64,000 nt of DNA from Ferrovibrio sp965278975 (GCF_965278975.1 NZ_OZ257126.1:1488001-1552000), one strand, 5' to 3'; counted from the stretch's first letter, positions 33,709 to 42,746 are shown. Made by a program: numbers and translations. Notes: generated by a model from the letters alone, not told the origin.

Positions 33709-34503
33709 CTAGTTGATCTTGGCGTCCGCCGGCAGCATGGCGAAGCCATGCCTGGCGAAAATCGCCGCGGCGGCCGGGCTGCGCAGCCGGGCCATGTAGG
33801 CGGCAGCCGCGTCATTCTTGCTGGCGGCAAGAATGGCAGCCGGGTAGACGATCGGCGGATGGGTGTTTTCCGGGAAATCGGTCACCACGCGTACCTTCGG
33901 CTCGCTGGCCGCATCGGTGCGGTAGACGATGCCGAGCGGCGCTTCGCCGCGCGCCACCAGCGCCAGCGCGGCGCGCACATTCTCGGCCTGGGCGATGCGG
34001 TTGCCCACCTGCGGCCAGATATTCAGCGCCTCCAGCGCCGCCTTGCCGTATTTGCCGGCGGGCACGGCGGCCACGTCGCCCATGGCGAGGCGGCCATCGG
34101 CGCCCAGCAGGGCTGCCAGATTGGCATTGCTGCCAAGCGTGATCGCCGCCTTGCTGTCCGCCGGCGCGATCAGGGAAATGCGGTTGCCGAGCAGGTTGGT
34201 GCGCGTGGCGTTGCGCACCAGGTTGCGCTGCTGCAGGTAATCCATCCAGTCGAGATCGGCGGAAATGAACACATCGGCCGGAGCGCCGGCTTCGACCTGG
34301 CGGGCCAGCGCCGAGGACGCGGCATAGGAAACCTTGACGCCAGCCTGTCCCGGGGCCTGGCCCTGATTGATCTCGTCCAGCGCGTTCTTCAGCGAGGCGG
34401 CGGCAAACACCAGCAGGTCCTGGGCCTGGGCTTGTGCCTGGGCTTGAGCCGGCGCATTGAACAGCAGGCCGAGGCCGAGCAGCAGGGCGGCAAGAATACG
34501 CAT
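33709..34503 (-). CDS. modA: Molybdate-binding periplasmic protein
   Basis: Captures molybdate (or tungstate) for import. It has 264 residues. The signal peptide is unusual in ending with repeated Ala-Gln pairs (residues 19-27). The mature N-terminus LLVFAAASLKNALDEIN is the family signature, followed by VKVSYAASSALARQVEAGAPADVFIS. GAGGA precedes the ATG. The Mo-box-like dyad at 34531-34554 ends 28 bases upstream, so molybdate-responsive repression is likely. Confidence 0.96.
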   Translation of the reverse strand: MRILAALLLGLGLLFNAPAQAQAQAQAQDLLVFAAASLKNALDEINQGQAPGQAGVKVSYAASSALARQVEAGAPADVFISADLDWMDYLQQRNLVRNATRTNLLGNRISLIAPADSKAAITLGSNANLAALLGADGRLAMGDVAAVPAGKYGKAALEALNIWPQVGNRIAQAENVRAALALVARGEAPLGIVYRTDAASEPKVRVVTDFPENTHPPIVYPAAILAASKNDAAAAYMARLRSPAAAAIFARHGFAMLPADAKIN

Positions 34504-34530
34504 GGCGTTGTTCCTCAGGCTTCAAGTGTC

Positions 34531-34554
34531 CGTTATGTCCTGGAAACTATAACG
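34531..34554. promoter_or_regulatory. Mo-box-like operator for modABC
   Basis: The inverted repeat CGTTAT-N12-ATAACG resembles the ModE-binding Mo-box known for modABC promoters. On the minus strand it contains TATAGT, a possible -10. It lies between the ModE-like gene and modA, 28 bases before the modA start. Confidence 0.7.
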
Positions 34555-34614
34555 CGGGACCTGGAAGAATCTCAAGCGCTATAGCCGCGCGGAAATTTCG
34601 CTGCTCTATCAGAT

Positions 34615-34983
34615 CTATTTCGCGGCTTTGCCGCGCAATTTGCGCAGGGCCGCCACATCGGCGGCACAGGCCGCCTCACTCGCCGCCACCATGGCGCGAT
34701 AGCGCGCCAGCACCTCGCTGCCCAGCTTGGTCAATGTGGCACCGCCGCCGGCCTTGCCGCCGGTCGCCGCCGTCACCAAAGGCGTGCGGAAATAGCCGTT
34801 CAGGGTCTCGGCCAGCAGCCAGGCGCGCTTGTAGCTCATGCCCAGCCGGCGCCCGGCCGCGGCAATCGAGCCGGTCTCGGCAATGCCCTGCAGCAGATCG
34901 GCCTTGCCGGGGCCAAGAAAGGCCTCGTCATCCAGCACGATGCGCAGCTTCACGGGCGAGTTCGGAACTTTCTTCGTCGGCAT
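34615..34983 (-). CDS. ModE-type winged-helix regulator, DNA-binding domain only
   Basis: It has 122 residues from the ATG at 34983 (MPTKKVPNSPVKLRIVLD); the longer frame upstream runs into the LysR gene. The ModE N-terminal wHTH is clear: ADLLQGIAETGSIAAAGRRL, MSYKRAWLLAETLN and GGKAGGGATLTKLG. The C-terminal molybdate-binding TOBE repeats of full ModE are missing, so it cannot sense molybdate the E. coli way. It lies 111 bases upstream of modA, with the Mo-box-like site between. Confidence 0.9.
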   Translation of the reverse strand: MPTKKVPNSPVKLRIVLDDEAFLGPGKADLLQGIAETGSIAAAGRRLGMSYKRAWLLAETLNGYFRTPLVTAATGGKAGGGATLTKLGSEVLARYRAMVAASEAACAADVAALRKLRGKAAK

Positions 34984-35000
34984 GGCGGGAGTGTAGCGGC

Positions 35001-35912
35001 TCAACCGAGCCGGCGGAAGGCGGCCAGGGTTTCGCGCAGGCCGCGCTGCAACGGCTTGTCGCGGCGCAGCACCAGGGCCAGCTTGCGGGTCAGCTTCGGT
35101 GCCAGCGAGCGCCAACTCAGGGCATCGTCGGGCTGCGCCGTTTGCGGCAGGGCCATGCGCGGCAACACGGTGAGGCCGAGCCCGGCGCCGACCAGTTGCT
35201 TGATCGCTTCGACACTGCCCAGTTCCATCGCCGCGCGCGGCGCCAGGCCGGCGCCGGCAAACCAGGTATCCACCAGGCTGCGGGTATTGGCGCCGGTCTC
35301 GTAGAGCACCAGGGGCTGCTGCGCCAGCCAGGCTGGCGTCACCGCTTTTGGCCAGGCGGCGAAATCGCCCGGTGCCACGGCAACGAATTCATCATTCAGC
35401 AGCGGCTCGGCCTGGAAGGCGCGGCCCAGTTCCGGCACCCGGCCGCGCCGGCGCGGCGGCAATGTCACCAGGGCCAGGTCGAGCCGGTTCTCGGCCACGG
35501 CGCGCAGCATGTCGTCGGTATTGCCGGTATTCACCGTCAGCTCCAGGCCGGGGAAACGCTGGCGCAGTTCGCGCAGCAGCGGCGGCATCAGGTAGATGCA
35601 GGCAGTGGCGCCGGAGCCGATACGCACCCGGCCGCCGACTTCGGCTGCATGCTGTGCCAGGTCGGCCACCGCTGCTTCCACCGCCGCATCGATCCGCCCG
35701 GCATGCAGCAGCAGGGCGCTGCCCGCCGCCGTTGGCAGCACGCGCTTGCCCACCCGTTCGATCAGCCGCGCGCCGAGCCGGCTTTCCAGCTGGCGCAATT
35801 GCAGGCTGATCGCCGGCTGGGTCAGGCCGCGCCGCGCCGCCGCCGCCGAGAAGCTGCCCAGCGCCACGATATCGGCGAAGGCCTGCAGGTGGTCCAGGTT
35901 CAGCCCGCGCAT
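35001..35912 (-). CDS. LysR-family transcriptional regulator
   Basis: It has 303 residues from the ATG at 35912 (MRGLNLDHLQAF). The N-terminal wHTH LGSFSAAAARRGLTQPAISLQLRQLE spans about residues 16-42, followed by a type 2 periplasmic-binding-like effector domain (RVRIGSGATACIYLMPPLL). It precedes the ModE-like gene by 17 bases in the same direction and is divergent from the GNAT gene across 74 bases. It resembles CysB/CbbR-type regulators in layout; its effector is unknown. Confidence 0.92.
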   Translation of the reverse strand: MRGLNLDHLQAFADIVALGSFSAAAARRGLTQPAISLQLRQLESRLGARLIERVGKRVLPTAAGSALLLHAGRIDAAVEAAVADLAQHAAEVGGRVRIGSGATACIYLMPPLLRELRQRFPGLELTVNTGNTDDMLRAVAENRLDLALVTLPPRRRGRVPELGRAFQAEPLLNDEFVAVAPGDFAAWPKAVTPAWLAQQPLVLYETGANTRSLVDTWFAGAGLAPRAAMELGSVEAIKQLVGAGLGLTVLPRMALPQTAQPDDALSWRSLAPKLTRKLALVLRRDKPLQRGLRETLAAFRRLG

Positions 35913-35986
35913 GGCAAAGAATTCCTTATGATCAGCATAACAAGACAAAATTTTACTTATATACAACGGCACGGCAAGCTCGGGTC

Positions 35987-36592
35987 ATGCACAACACAGC
36001 CCCTGCTCCCCAAAGCCAATTTGCCCCCCGCAGCCAATCCGCCCCCTATGCCCTGCCGCATCTGCGCGATGCCGATGCCGGCCTGGGCGACCTTGCCACC
36101 GTGCAGGCGATCTATGCCCATCATGTGCGCCATGGCCTCGCCAGCTTCGAGGAGGAAGCCCCCGATCTGGAGGAAATGCTGCGCCGCCACGCTGCCGTGC
36201 GCGCCGCCGGCCTGCCCTATATCGTCGCCTGCGACGATGCCGGCAGCGAGGCCAGCGTGCTCGGCTATGCCTATGCCACGCTGTACCGGCCGCGCTCGGC
36301 CTACCGCTTCACGCTGGAAAACTCGGTCTATGTGGCGCCGGGCCTGGCCGGGCGCGGCATCGGCGGCGCTTTACTGGCCGAACTGATCCGCCGCTGCGAG
36401 ATCGGGCCGTGGCGCCAGATGGTGGCGATCATCGGCAATGGCCTGGGAAATGCTGCTTCCGTGGCGCTGCATCACCGCTGTGGCTTCCGCCTAGTCGGCA
36501 CGCTGGAAGGGGTTGGGCTGAAACAGGGCGGCTGGCGCGATACCCTGCTGATGCAGCGCGCCCTCGGCCCCGGCACGGCCAGCCTGCCCTGA
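35987..36592 (+). CDS. GNAT N-acetyltransferase, phosphinothricin-acetyltransferase-like
   Basis: It has 201 residues. The acetyl-CoA-binding motif is VYVAPGLAGRGIGGALLAEL; the substrate region AIYAHHVRHGLASFEEEAP and the C-terminal GFRLVGTLEGVGLKQGGWRD match the Pat/MnaT subfamily, which acetylates amino-acid-like compounds such as methionine sulfoximine. A low-complexity N-terminal extension of about 25 residues is unusual; a later start is possible. It is divergent from the LysR gene, which may regulate it. Confidence 0.9.
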   Translation: MHNTAPAPQSQFAPRSQSAPYALPHLRDADAGLGDLATVQAIYAHHVRHGLASFEEEAPDLEEMLRRHAAVRAAGLPYIVACDDAGSEASVLGYAYATLYRPRSAYRFTLENSVYVAPGLAGRGIGGALLAELIRRCEIGPWRQMVAIIGNGLGNAASVALHHRCGFRLVGTLEGVGLKQGGWRDTLLMQRALGPGTASLP

Positions 36593-36719
36593 ATATCGTT
36601 CGCCTCCCGTTCTCTTCAAATGGTAAAATTCTAACACCCATTTGACAGCGGGTTTTTCCCCGGCATACTGCGTCATTGCAGTGCAATATGATGCGATGAC
36701 GACGGGTGGGGCCGAGACC

Positions 36720-38873
36720 ATGGGCGATAACACGATCACTTTTCCGGAAGCCTGGGCCAAGCTGGCGGCGCGCGAACTCGGCGAGAAGCCGGTTTCCGAC
36801 CTGATCTGGGAGACGCCGGAAGGCATCAAGGTCAAGCCGCTCTACACCGCCGCCGACCTGGAAGGGCTGGAAATCCACCAGCTCCCCGGCGTCGAGCCGT
36901 TCACGCGCGGCGTGCGCGCCACCATGTATGCCAACCGGCCCTGGACAATTCGCCAGTATGCGGGTTTTTCCACGGCGGAAGAATCCAACGCCTTCTACCG
37001 CAAGAATCTCGCCGCCGGGCAGCAGGGCGTCTCCGTCGCCTTCGATCTCGCCACCCATCGCGGCTATGACTCGGATCATCCGCGCGTCGTCGGCGATGTC
37101 GGCAAGGCCGGCGTGGCGATCGATTCCGTGGAGGATTCCAAGATCCTGTTCGATGGCATCCCGCTCGACAAGATGAGCGTGTCGATGACCATGAACGGCG
37201 CCGTGCTGCCGGTGCTGGCCTGCTACATCGTCGCTGCCGAGGAGCAGGGCGTGCCGGCGGAGAAGCTTTCCGGCACGATCCAGAACGATATCCTCAAGGA
37301 GTTCATGGTCCGCAACACCTATATCTATCCGCCGGCGCCGAGCATGCGGATCATCGCGGACATCATCGGCTACACCGCCAAGAACATGCCGAAGTTCAAC
37401 TCGATCTCGATTTCCGGCTACCACATGCAGGAAGCCGGCGCCACCGCCGTGCAGGAACTGGCCTTCACGCTGGCCGATGGCCTGGAATATGTCCGCACCG
37501 CGATCGATGCCGGCATGAATGTGGATGAATTCGCCGGGCGCCTGTCCTTCTTCTTCGCCATCGGCATGAACTTCTTCATGGAAGTGGCCAAGCTGCGCGC
37601 CGCGCGCCTGCTGTGGCACCGCATCATGAAGGAATTCAAGCCGAAGAAATCCGGCAGCCTGATGCTGCGCACCCATTGCCAGACCTCTGGTGTCTCGCTC
37701 ACCGAGCAGGACCCCTACAATAACGTAGTGCGGACCGCCATCGAGGCCCTGGCCGCCGTGCTTGGCGGCACCCAGTCGCTGCATACCAACGCGCTGGACG
37801 AAGCCATCGCGCTGCCGACCGAATTCTCCGCCCGCATTGCGCGCAACACCCAGCTCATCATCCAGGAAGAAACCGGCATCACCCAGGTGGTGGATCCGCT
37901 CGCCGGCTCGTATTACGTCGAGGCGCTGACCCATTCTCTCGCCGAACATGCCTGGGCGCTGATCCAGGAAGTGGAAAGCATGGGCGGCATGACCAAGGCG
38001 GTGGAAAGCGGCATGCCCAAGCTGCGCATCGAGGAAGCCGCGGCGCGGCGCCAGGCGCGCATCGACAAGGGCGAGGAAGTCGTCGTCGGCGTCAACAAGT
38101 ACCGCCCGGCCAAGGACGAGAAGCCGGAGACGCTGGAAGTCGATAATACCCGCGTGCGCGAAAGCCAGGTCGCGCGGCTCAAGACCATCCGCAACACCCG
38201 CAATAAGGCAGCGGCCGAGGCGGCGATTGCCGAACTGGAAGCCGGCGCGCGCGGCAATGCCAACCTGCTCGATCTCTGTGTGAAGGCGGCGCGGGCGCGC
38301 GTCACCGTCGGCGAGATGTCGGATGCCATGGAGCGCGTGTTCACGCGGCACCAGGCCGTGGTGCGCTCGATCTCCGGCGTCTATGGCGCCGCCTATGAGG
38401 GGGATGCCGGCTTCATGAAAATCCAGCAGGACATCGAAGCCTTCGCCGCCGAGGAAGGCCGCCGCCCGCGTATCCTGGTGGTCAAGCTGGGCCAGGATGG
38501 CCATGACCGCGGCGCCAAGGTGATCGCCACGGCGTTTGCCGATCTCGGCTTCGACGTCGATGTCGGCCCGCTGTTCCAGACGCCGGAAGAAGCCGCCGCC
38601 GATGCCATCGACAACGACGTGCATGTCATTGGTGTGTCGAGCCAGGCCGCCGGCCACAAGACTCTCGTTCCGCAGCTGATCGAGGCGCTGAAGAAGCAGG
38701 GCGCGGGCGACATTCTCGTCGTCACCGGCGGCGTCATCCCGCCGCAGGATTACGATTTCCTGCGTGCCGCCGGTGTGGCGGCGATTTTCGGCCCCGGCAC
38801 CAATATTCCTGCCGCCGCCGCTGAAATCCTCGGCCTGATCCGCGCCCAGGCGCGCGGCCAGGCTGCCGAATAA
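36720..38873 (+). CDS. Methylmalonyl-CoA mutase, large (catalytic) subunit
   Basis: Adenosylcobalamin-dependent interconversion of methylmalonyl-CoA and succinyl-CoA in propionate metabolism. It has 717 residues from the ATG at 36720 (MGDNTITFPEAW); an ATG at 36696 is an alternative. The N-terminal TIM barrel carries FTRGVRATMYANRPWTIRQY and SVSMTMNGAVLPVLA. The C-terminal B12-binding domain has the DxHxxG motif GQDGHDRG with His595 as the likely cobalt ligand. The small subunit and MeaB chaperone are not in the window. Length suggests a self-sufficient large chain. Confidence 0.96.
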   Translation: MGDNTITFPEAWAKLAARELGEKPVSDLIWETPEGIKVKPLYTAADLEGLEIHQLPGVEPFTRGVRATMYANRPWTIRQYAGFSTAEESNAFYRKNLAAGQQGVSVAFDLATHRGYDSDHPRVVGDVGKAGVAIDSVEDSKILFDGIPLDKMSVSMTMNGAVLPVLACYIVAAEEQGVPAEKLSGTIQNDILKEFMVRNTYIYPPAPSMRIIADIIGYTAKNMPKFNSISISGYHMQEAGATAVQELAFTLADGLEYVRTAIDAGMNVDEFAGRLSFFFAIGMNFFMEVAKLRAARLLWHRIMKEFKPKKSGSLMLRTHCQTSGVSLTEQDPYNNVVRTAIEALAAVLGGTQSLHTNALDEAIALPTEFSARIARNTQLIIQEETGITQVVDPLAGSYYVEALTHSLAEHAWALIQEVESMGGMTKAVESGMPKLRIEEAAARRQARIDKGEEVVVGVNKYRPAKDEKPETLEVDNTRVRESQVARLKTIRNTRNKAAAEAAIAELEAGARGNANLLDLCVKAARARVTVGEMSDAMERVFTRHQAVVRSISGVYGAAYEGDAGFMKIQQDIEAFAAEEGRRPRILVVKLGQDGHDRGAKVIATAFADLGFDVDVGPLFQTPEEAAADAIDNDVHVIGVSSQAAGHKTLVPQLIEALKKQGAGDILVVTGGVIPPQDYDFLRAAGVAAIFGPGTNIPAAAAEILGLIRAQARGQAAE

Positions 38874-39147
38874 GCCGGGGCCGGAACAGGTAAAAGTTCC
38901 CGCGCGGCGGCTTGGCCTTGCGCCGCGCGGTTCCCCGCCCCATATTAAACCTATGACCGTTTCGCGCCGCATTGCTGAAAGCACCCGCGCCGGCCGCCTG
39001 CATGCAGGCGATGCCGCCCCGGCGGCGCGCGCGTAACACACCGCGTCCCCGCCCCGGGGCATCCCACAAACCCAACAAAACTTTCCACAGTGACGCCGCC
39101 GGCTGGAAGCCCGCGCGCGTTCAAATGCTATTCAGGAGTATCGCATC
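38874..39147. other. Intergenic region with a GC-rich stem-loop
   Basis: This 274-base gap holds a perfect 10-base stem CCGCGCGGCG / CGCCGCGCGG (38900-38909 and 38921-38930) shortly after the mutase stop, without a T-tract, so a weak or Rho-assisted terminator is possible. A 27-codon open frame at 38953-39036 lacks support as a gene. Nothing else is recognisable. Confidence 0.4.
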
Positions 39148-39537
39148 ATGAATTTTCTCAATCCGCTGCCGCCGATCACCATTGGCGAGGAAGACTATGA
39201 TCGCCTGCGGCCGCTGGCCGAGGCCTTGGAAGGCGTGCAGCCGGAACTCGGCGGCATGCTGCTGGATGAACTGGAGCGCGCCAGCCTGAAACCGCAGGCG
39301 CAGCTAGACCGTCAGGTGGCCGCCATGCACCGGCCGCTGCTGTTCGGTTATGGCGACCAGCGCCAGGCGCAGAGCGGCATGCTGGTCTATCCGGTGGAAG
39401 CTGATATCGCGCTCGGCCGCATCAGCATCGCCACGCCGGTCGGCGCGGCATTGATCGGCCTGGCCGAAGGCGACAGCATCGCCTGGCGCGGCAGCGACGG
39501 CGAGGAACGCCGCCTGACGCTGCACAAGGTGCTGTAG
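39148..39537 (+). CDS. Rnk-like GreA/GreB-family protein
   Basis: It has 129 residues. The N-terminal short helical region (PPITIGEEDYDRLRPLAEAL) is followed by the GreA/GreB C-terminal FKBP-like domain with VYPVEADIALGRISIATPVGAAL, matching nucleoside diphosphate kinase regulator Rnk. Such proteins bind RNA polymerase near the secondary channel. A strong AGGAG at 39135-39139 precedes the ATG. It stands alone, converging on the chemoreceptor gene. Confidence 0.9.
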   Translation: MNFLNPLPPITIGEEDYDRLRPLAEALEGVQPELGGMLLDELERASLKPQAQLDRQVAAMHRPLLFGYGDQRQAQSGMLVYPVEADIALGRISIATPVGAALIGLAEGDSIAWRGSDGEERRLTLHKVL

Positions 39538-39546
39538 GGCGATCTG

Positions 39547-41232
39547 CTAGCGACTGACCTGGAAGAAGCCGACGAGCTGCGACAGTTCGTTGGCCTGACC
39601 CGATAGCTGCTGCGCCGACGCGTTGGTCTGTTCGACCAGCGCGCCGTTGCGCTGCGTCATCTCGTCCATGCCGCCCACAGCCGTGTTGACCTGCTCCAGG
39701 CCGGTGGCCTGCTCGCGGCTGGCTGCGGCAATCTCGGCGACGATATCCGACACCTTCTTGATCGCGGCGACGATCTCGCCCAGCCGCGTGCCGGTCTGAT
39801 TCACCAGCGCGGCGCCGGTTTTCACCTGCGCGTTGGAAGCCTGGATCAGCGCCTTGATGTCTTTCGAGGCATTGGCCGAACGCTGCGCCAAGGCGCGCAC
39901 TTCCTGCGCCACGACAGCGAAACCCTTGCCGGCCTCGCCGGCGCGGGCGGCCTCGACCGAGGCGTTCAGCGCCAGCAGGTTGGTCTGGAACGCGATCTCG
40001 TCGATCAGGCCGACGATATCGGAAATCTTGCCCGCACTTGCCTCGATCTGCGTCACCGCCGCCACGGCTTCGTTCACCACGCTGCCGCCGGCTTCCGCCG
40101 TGCCGCGCGCCGTGGTGGCCAGCTGATTGGCGGCCTGGGCATTGTCGGCATTCTGTTTCACCGTGGTGGTGATTTCATGCATCGAGGCTGCCGTCTCTTC
40201 GATACTGGCGGCCTGAGACTCCGTGCGCTGCGCCAGATCCTGGCTGCCTTCCGAAATCTCGGCGGCGGCACTGCGCACGGCCTCGGCGCTATGCGCCAGC
40301 CGCTGGGCGAAATCGCGCAGTACTTCGCCGGTGGCGTTGAGGTCCTGCACAATGGTGCCGAAGCGGCCGCCATACTGGCCGTTGATGCGGTGGCGCAGAT
40401 CGCCCTTGGCCAGCGCGGCGGTCATCGCCGTCACCGCGTCCATCACTTCGTCGGTGCGCGCCAGCAGGCGGTTCAGCGCCGCGCCGAAGCGGCCGATCAC
40501 GCCGTCAAGCTGCGCCGTTTCGACCCGCTGGGAGAGATCGCCCTCGGCGGCGGCGGCCACAACGCGGCCGATCGCGGCTTCGAATTTCGCTTCGCGCTCG
40601 GCCTGCAACGCAGCAAAGCGTTCCCGGGCCGTGGCGGCTTCCGCTTCCATGCGGTTGCGGTCGGCGAGATTGTTCCGCGCTTCATCCAGCGCCGCCTGGC
40701 TGCGGCCGAACAGGCCGTCCAGCACCATGCAGAGCCAGATCAGCACGCTGCATTCCACCACCACGATCACCGCATGCAGCAGCACGCGCAGGATATTGCC
40801 GCCACCGGGGAATACCGCACTGGGCAGCAGCAGGTTGAGGCCCAGATGGTGGATGGCGGTGAGCGTGGCGGCCAGCAGCAAGGTGCGCCAGTCGCAATAG
40901 GCGGTGAGAATGGCGAAGGCGGCGAAGTAATACATATGCACGTCGATCTGCCACGGCCCGGCGGCGGCATTGACCAGCAGCGACACCATGCCGACAAAAC
41001 CGGCGGCAACCACATAGCGCGTGGCCGGCGCCGCCGGATCGCGCGCGGCGAAGATATGCGCCGCCAATGCCAGCAGTACGGCCAGGATGGTGGGCACGAT
41101 CACGGCGGTGCCGTTGAACCAGCCGATCGCGGCCAGCAGCGGCACATGCAGCCACAGCCACACAACGAACAGCCTGCTGGCGCGGCGGCGCAGGTCGGCA
41201 ACGGCATCAATGGCGAGAAGGGAAGCGAGCAT
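39547..41232 (-). CDS. Methyl-accepting chemotaxis protein with a polytopic membrane sensor
   Basis: It has 561 residues from the ATG at 41232 (MLASLLAIDAV); the longer frame upstream would enter the next gene. About six hydrophobic segments fill residues 20-185 without a large periplasmic domain, followed by a HAMP-like region and the MCP signalling hairpin with the tip IDEIAFQTNLLALNASVEAA. No chemotaxis genes adjoin. Membrane-embedded sensing suggests an energy, lipid-phase or small hydrophobic signal (inference). The end FFQVSR lacks a CheR-docking pentapeptide. Confidence 0.92.
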   Translation of the reverse strand: MLASLLAIDAVADLRRRASRLFVVWLWLHVPLLAAIGWFNGTAVIVPTILAVLLALAAHIFAARDPAAPATRYVVAAGFVGMVSLLVNAAAGPWQIDVHMYYFAAFAILTAYCDWRTLLLAATLTAIHHLGLNLLLPSAVFPGGGNILRVLLHAVIVVVECSVLIWLCMVLDGLFGRSQAALDEARNNLADRNRMEAEAATARERFAALQAEREAKFEAAIGRVVAAAAEGDLSQRVETAQLDGVIGRFGAALNRLLARTDEVMDAVTAMTAALAKGDLRHRINGQYGGRFGTIVQDLNATGEVLRDFAQRLAHSAEAVRSAAAEISEGSQDLAQRTESQAASIEETAASMHEITTTVKQNADNAQAANQLATTARGTAEAGGSVVNEAVAAVTQIEASAGKISDIVGLIDEIAFQTNLLALNASVEAARAGEAGKGFAVVAQEVRALAQRSANASKDIKALIQASNAQVKTGAALVNQTGTRLGEIVAAIKKVSDIVAEIAAASREQATGLEQVNTAVGGMDEMTQRNGALVEQTNASAQQLSGQANELSQLVGFFQVSR

Positions 41233-41260
41233 GGCAATATCCTTGAGACAATGAAATGAG

Positions 41261-41587
41261 TTAGGAAGATCGGGTAAAGCAGCCGGCAAGCCAGCTTTCG
41301 GCATCGAGTACCAGCCAGGCGCCGTCGCCATAGAGCGCCGCAGCCAGGCCATTGCCACCCGCCACCAGCCAGGAACCGGCGCGGCCCTCGGCCAGCGGCA
41401 GGCCATGCCGGGTTACACGCTTCAGCGCGGCGTCTGAATCAAGATGCGGGGGAAACAGCACCAGCAGCCGATGCTGCGTGCCGGCGTTTTCCACCAGGGA
41501 AGGCGTTTGCGGCAATACGGCATTGCCCGCGAGAGCCAGAAGCGGCGCCAGCGACATTGCGACTATCAGCAGCCAGACCGGACGCAT
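41261..41587 (-). CDS. Small secreted hypothetical protein
   Basis: It has 108 residues from the ATG at 41587. A signal peptide is evident (MRPVWLLIVAMSLAPLLALAG). The mature part has strands such as HRLLVLFPPHLDSD and WLVAGGNGLAAALYGDGAWLVLD and one Cys near the end. It starts 28 bases upstream of the chemoreceptor gene in the same direction, so the two may be co-transcribed and it might act in the periplasm with the receptor. No family recognised. Confidence 0.7.
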   Translation of the reverse strand: MRPVWLLIVAMSLAPLLALAGNAVLPQTPSLVENAGTQHRLLVLFPPHLDSDAALKRVTRHGLPLAEGRAGSWLVAGGNGLAAALYGDGAWLVLDAESWLAGCFTRSS

Positions 41588-41699
41588 GAAAATTTTGCTT
41601 CCTTGAGTTGCGCCTGCGATCCCCCCTGCCTCTGCGATTAGTGCCTTTGGCGATGCGAAGCAAAGAAAAAACGTCACTGCTGCGCGGTCATCACGGTTT

Positions 41700-41716
41700 G
41701 TGGTATGTCATTCCAC
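41700..41716. promoter_or_regulatory. Imperfect palindrome upstream of MAPEG-tetR
   Basis: GTGGTATG-t-CATTCCAC (7 of 8 positions symmetric) lies 50 bases upstream of the MAPEG start. A wider CACGGT...ACCGTG pair (41692-41697, 41723-41728) brackets it. It could be the autoregulatory site of the TetR-type protein encoded second in this operon. Confidence 0.35.
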
Positions 41717-41766
41717 CGTATCACCGTGCTTGAAAGGTGATCTGCAACCAGAAGGGAGGGCCGTCC

Positions 41767-42159
41767 ATGCCGCATACTTTCGCCATCACGCCGATCTATG
41801 GCGGCCTGCTCGGCCTGCTGCTCGTTGCCCTCACCTTCGCGGTGATCCGCCTGCGTGGCCGCTACAAGGTCGGCATCGGCGATGGCGGCCATCCGGCCCT
41901 GGCGCGGGCCTGCCGCGTGCATGCCAATTTCATCGAATATGTGCCACTGGCGCTGATCCTGCTGGCGATGCTGGAATACCGTGGCATCCCGGCCTGGGCG
42001 CTGCATGGCCTGGGCGGCGGGCTGCTGCTTGGCCGCCTGCTGCATGCCTGGGGCCTGATGGGCAGCGAGCGCACCTCGTTCGGCCGCGCCGTCGGCATCG
42101 TGCTGACCATCCTCTGCCTGTTGATCACCAGCCTCTGGCTGCTGGTGATCAGCATCTGA
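41767..42159 (+). CDS. MAPEG-family membrane protein
   Basis: It has 130 residues from the ATG at 41767, supported by GGGAGG six bases upstream. It has four predicted helices (about 8-27, 55-75, 77-95, 105-128). MAPEG signatures are VGIGDGGHPALARACRVHANFIEYVPLALILL and the helix after it. Bacterial MAPEG proteins are glutathione-transferase-like or of unknown activity. It is followed 2 bases later by a TetR gene, suggesting control of membrane-active compound stress. Confidence 0.92.
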   Translation: MPHTFAITPIYGGLLGLLLVALTFAVIRLRGRYKVGIGDGGHPALARACRVHANFIEYVPLALILLAMLEYRGIPAWALHGLGGGLLLGRLLHAWGLMGSERTSFGRAVGIVLTILCLLITSLWLLVISI

Positions 42160-42161
42160 CC

Positions 42162-42746
42162 ATGGCGGCAAAGCCGAAGCGGCCGGCTGCGCGCCAGAAA
42201 GACCCGAAGCGGGCCCTGCTGGCGGCGGCGACCCGGCTGTTCGCCCAGCGCGGCTATAGCGGCGTATCGGTGCGCGATATTGCATTGGCGGCCAAGGTCA
42301 ATCACGGCCTGGTGCATCGTCATTTCGGCAGCAAGGAAGGTCTGCTGCGCGCCGTGATGCAGGATCAGGCCGATGCCCTGGCGCGGGCGGCGGGCCAGGG
42401 CATCGCGCGCGGCGCGGCCCATGGCAGCCTTACCGAAGCGGTGTTCGCCGCCACGCTGCAACGCGATGCCTATTGGCGCATCCTGGCGCGGCAATTGCTG
42501 GATGGCGCCGATCCGCGCAGCCTGCAAAGCGATTTCCCGACCTTGCGCCGGGTGATCGAGCATCGTGTGCAGGGCGGCCAGAAGCGCGAGCAGGCGGCGC
42601 TTGATGTCGTGGTGCTGGCGGCGGCCGGCCTCGGCTTCCTGGTGTTTGAACCTTTCCTGCGCGCCGCCGCCGGCTTCGAGAAGCAGCCGCGTGCCGCCCT
42701 GCCGCGCGCCTTCGCCCGCCGTCTCGGTGCTCTGTCGGAACGCTAG
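42162..42746 (+). CDS. TetR-family transcriptional regulator
   Basis: It has 194 residues from the ATG at 42162, two bases after MAPEG; a longer frame upstream lies in another frame of MAPEG and was rejected. The HTH FAQRGYSGVSVRDIALAAKV followed by HGLVHRHFGSKEGLL is classic TetR. The C-terminal ligand domain is Ala-rich with LGFLVFEPFL. The alkyl sulfatase gene follows 83 bases downstream with an 18-base palindrome in its promoter region, the likely target. Confidence 0.94.
   Translation: MAAKPKRPAARQKDPKRALLAAATRLFAQRGYSGVSVRDIALAAKVNHGLVHRHFGSKEGLLRAVMQDQADALARAAGQGIARGAAHGSLTEAVFAATLQRDAYWRILARQLLDGADPRSLQSDFPTLRRVIEHRVQGGQKREQAALDVVVLAAAGLGFLVFEPFLRAAAGFEKQPRAALPRAFARRLGALSER

Noticed and set aside
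38953..39036. 27-codon open frame after methylmalonyl-CoA mutase
   Set aside because: No ribosome-binding site or family resemblance; overlaps GC-rich intergenic sequence.
41700..42161. N-terminal extension of the TetR regulator upstream of 42162
   Set aside because: It would overlap the whole MAPEG gene in another frame; the ATG at 42162 gives a normal TetR length.
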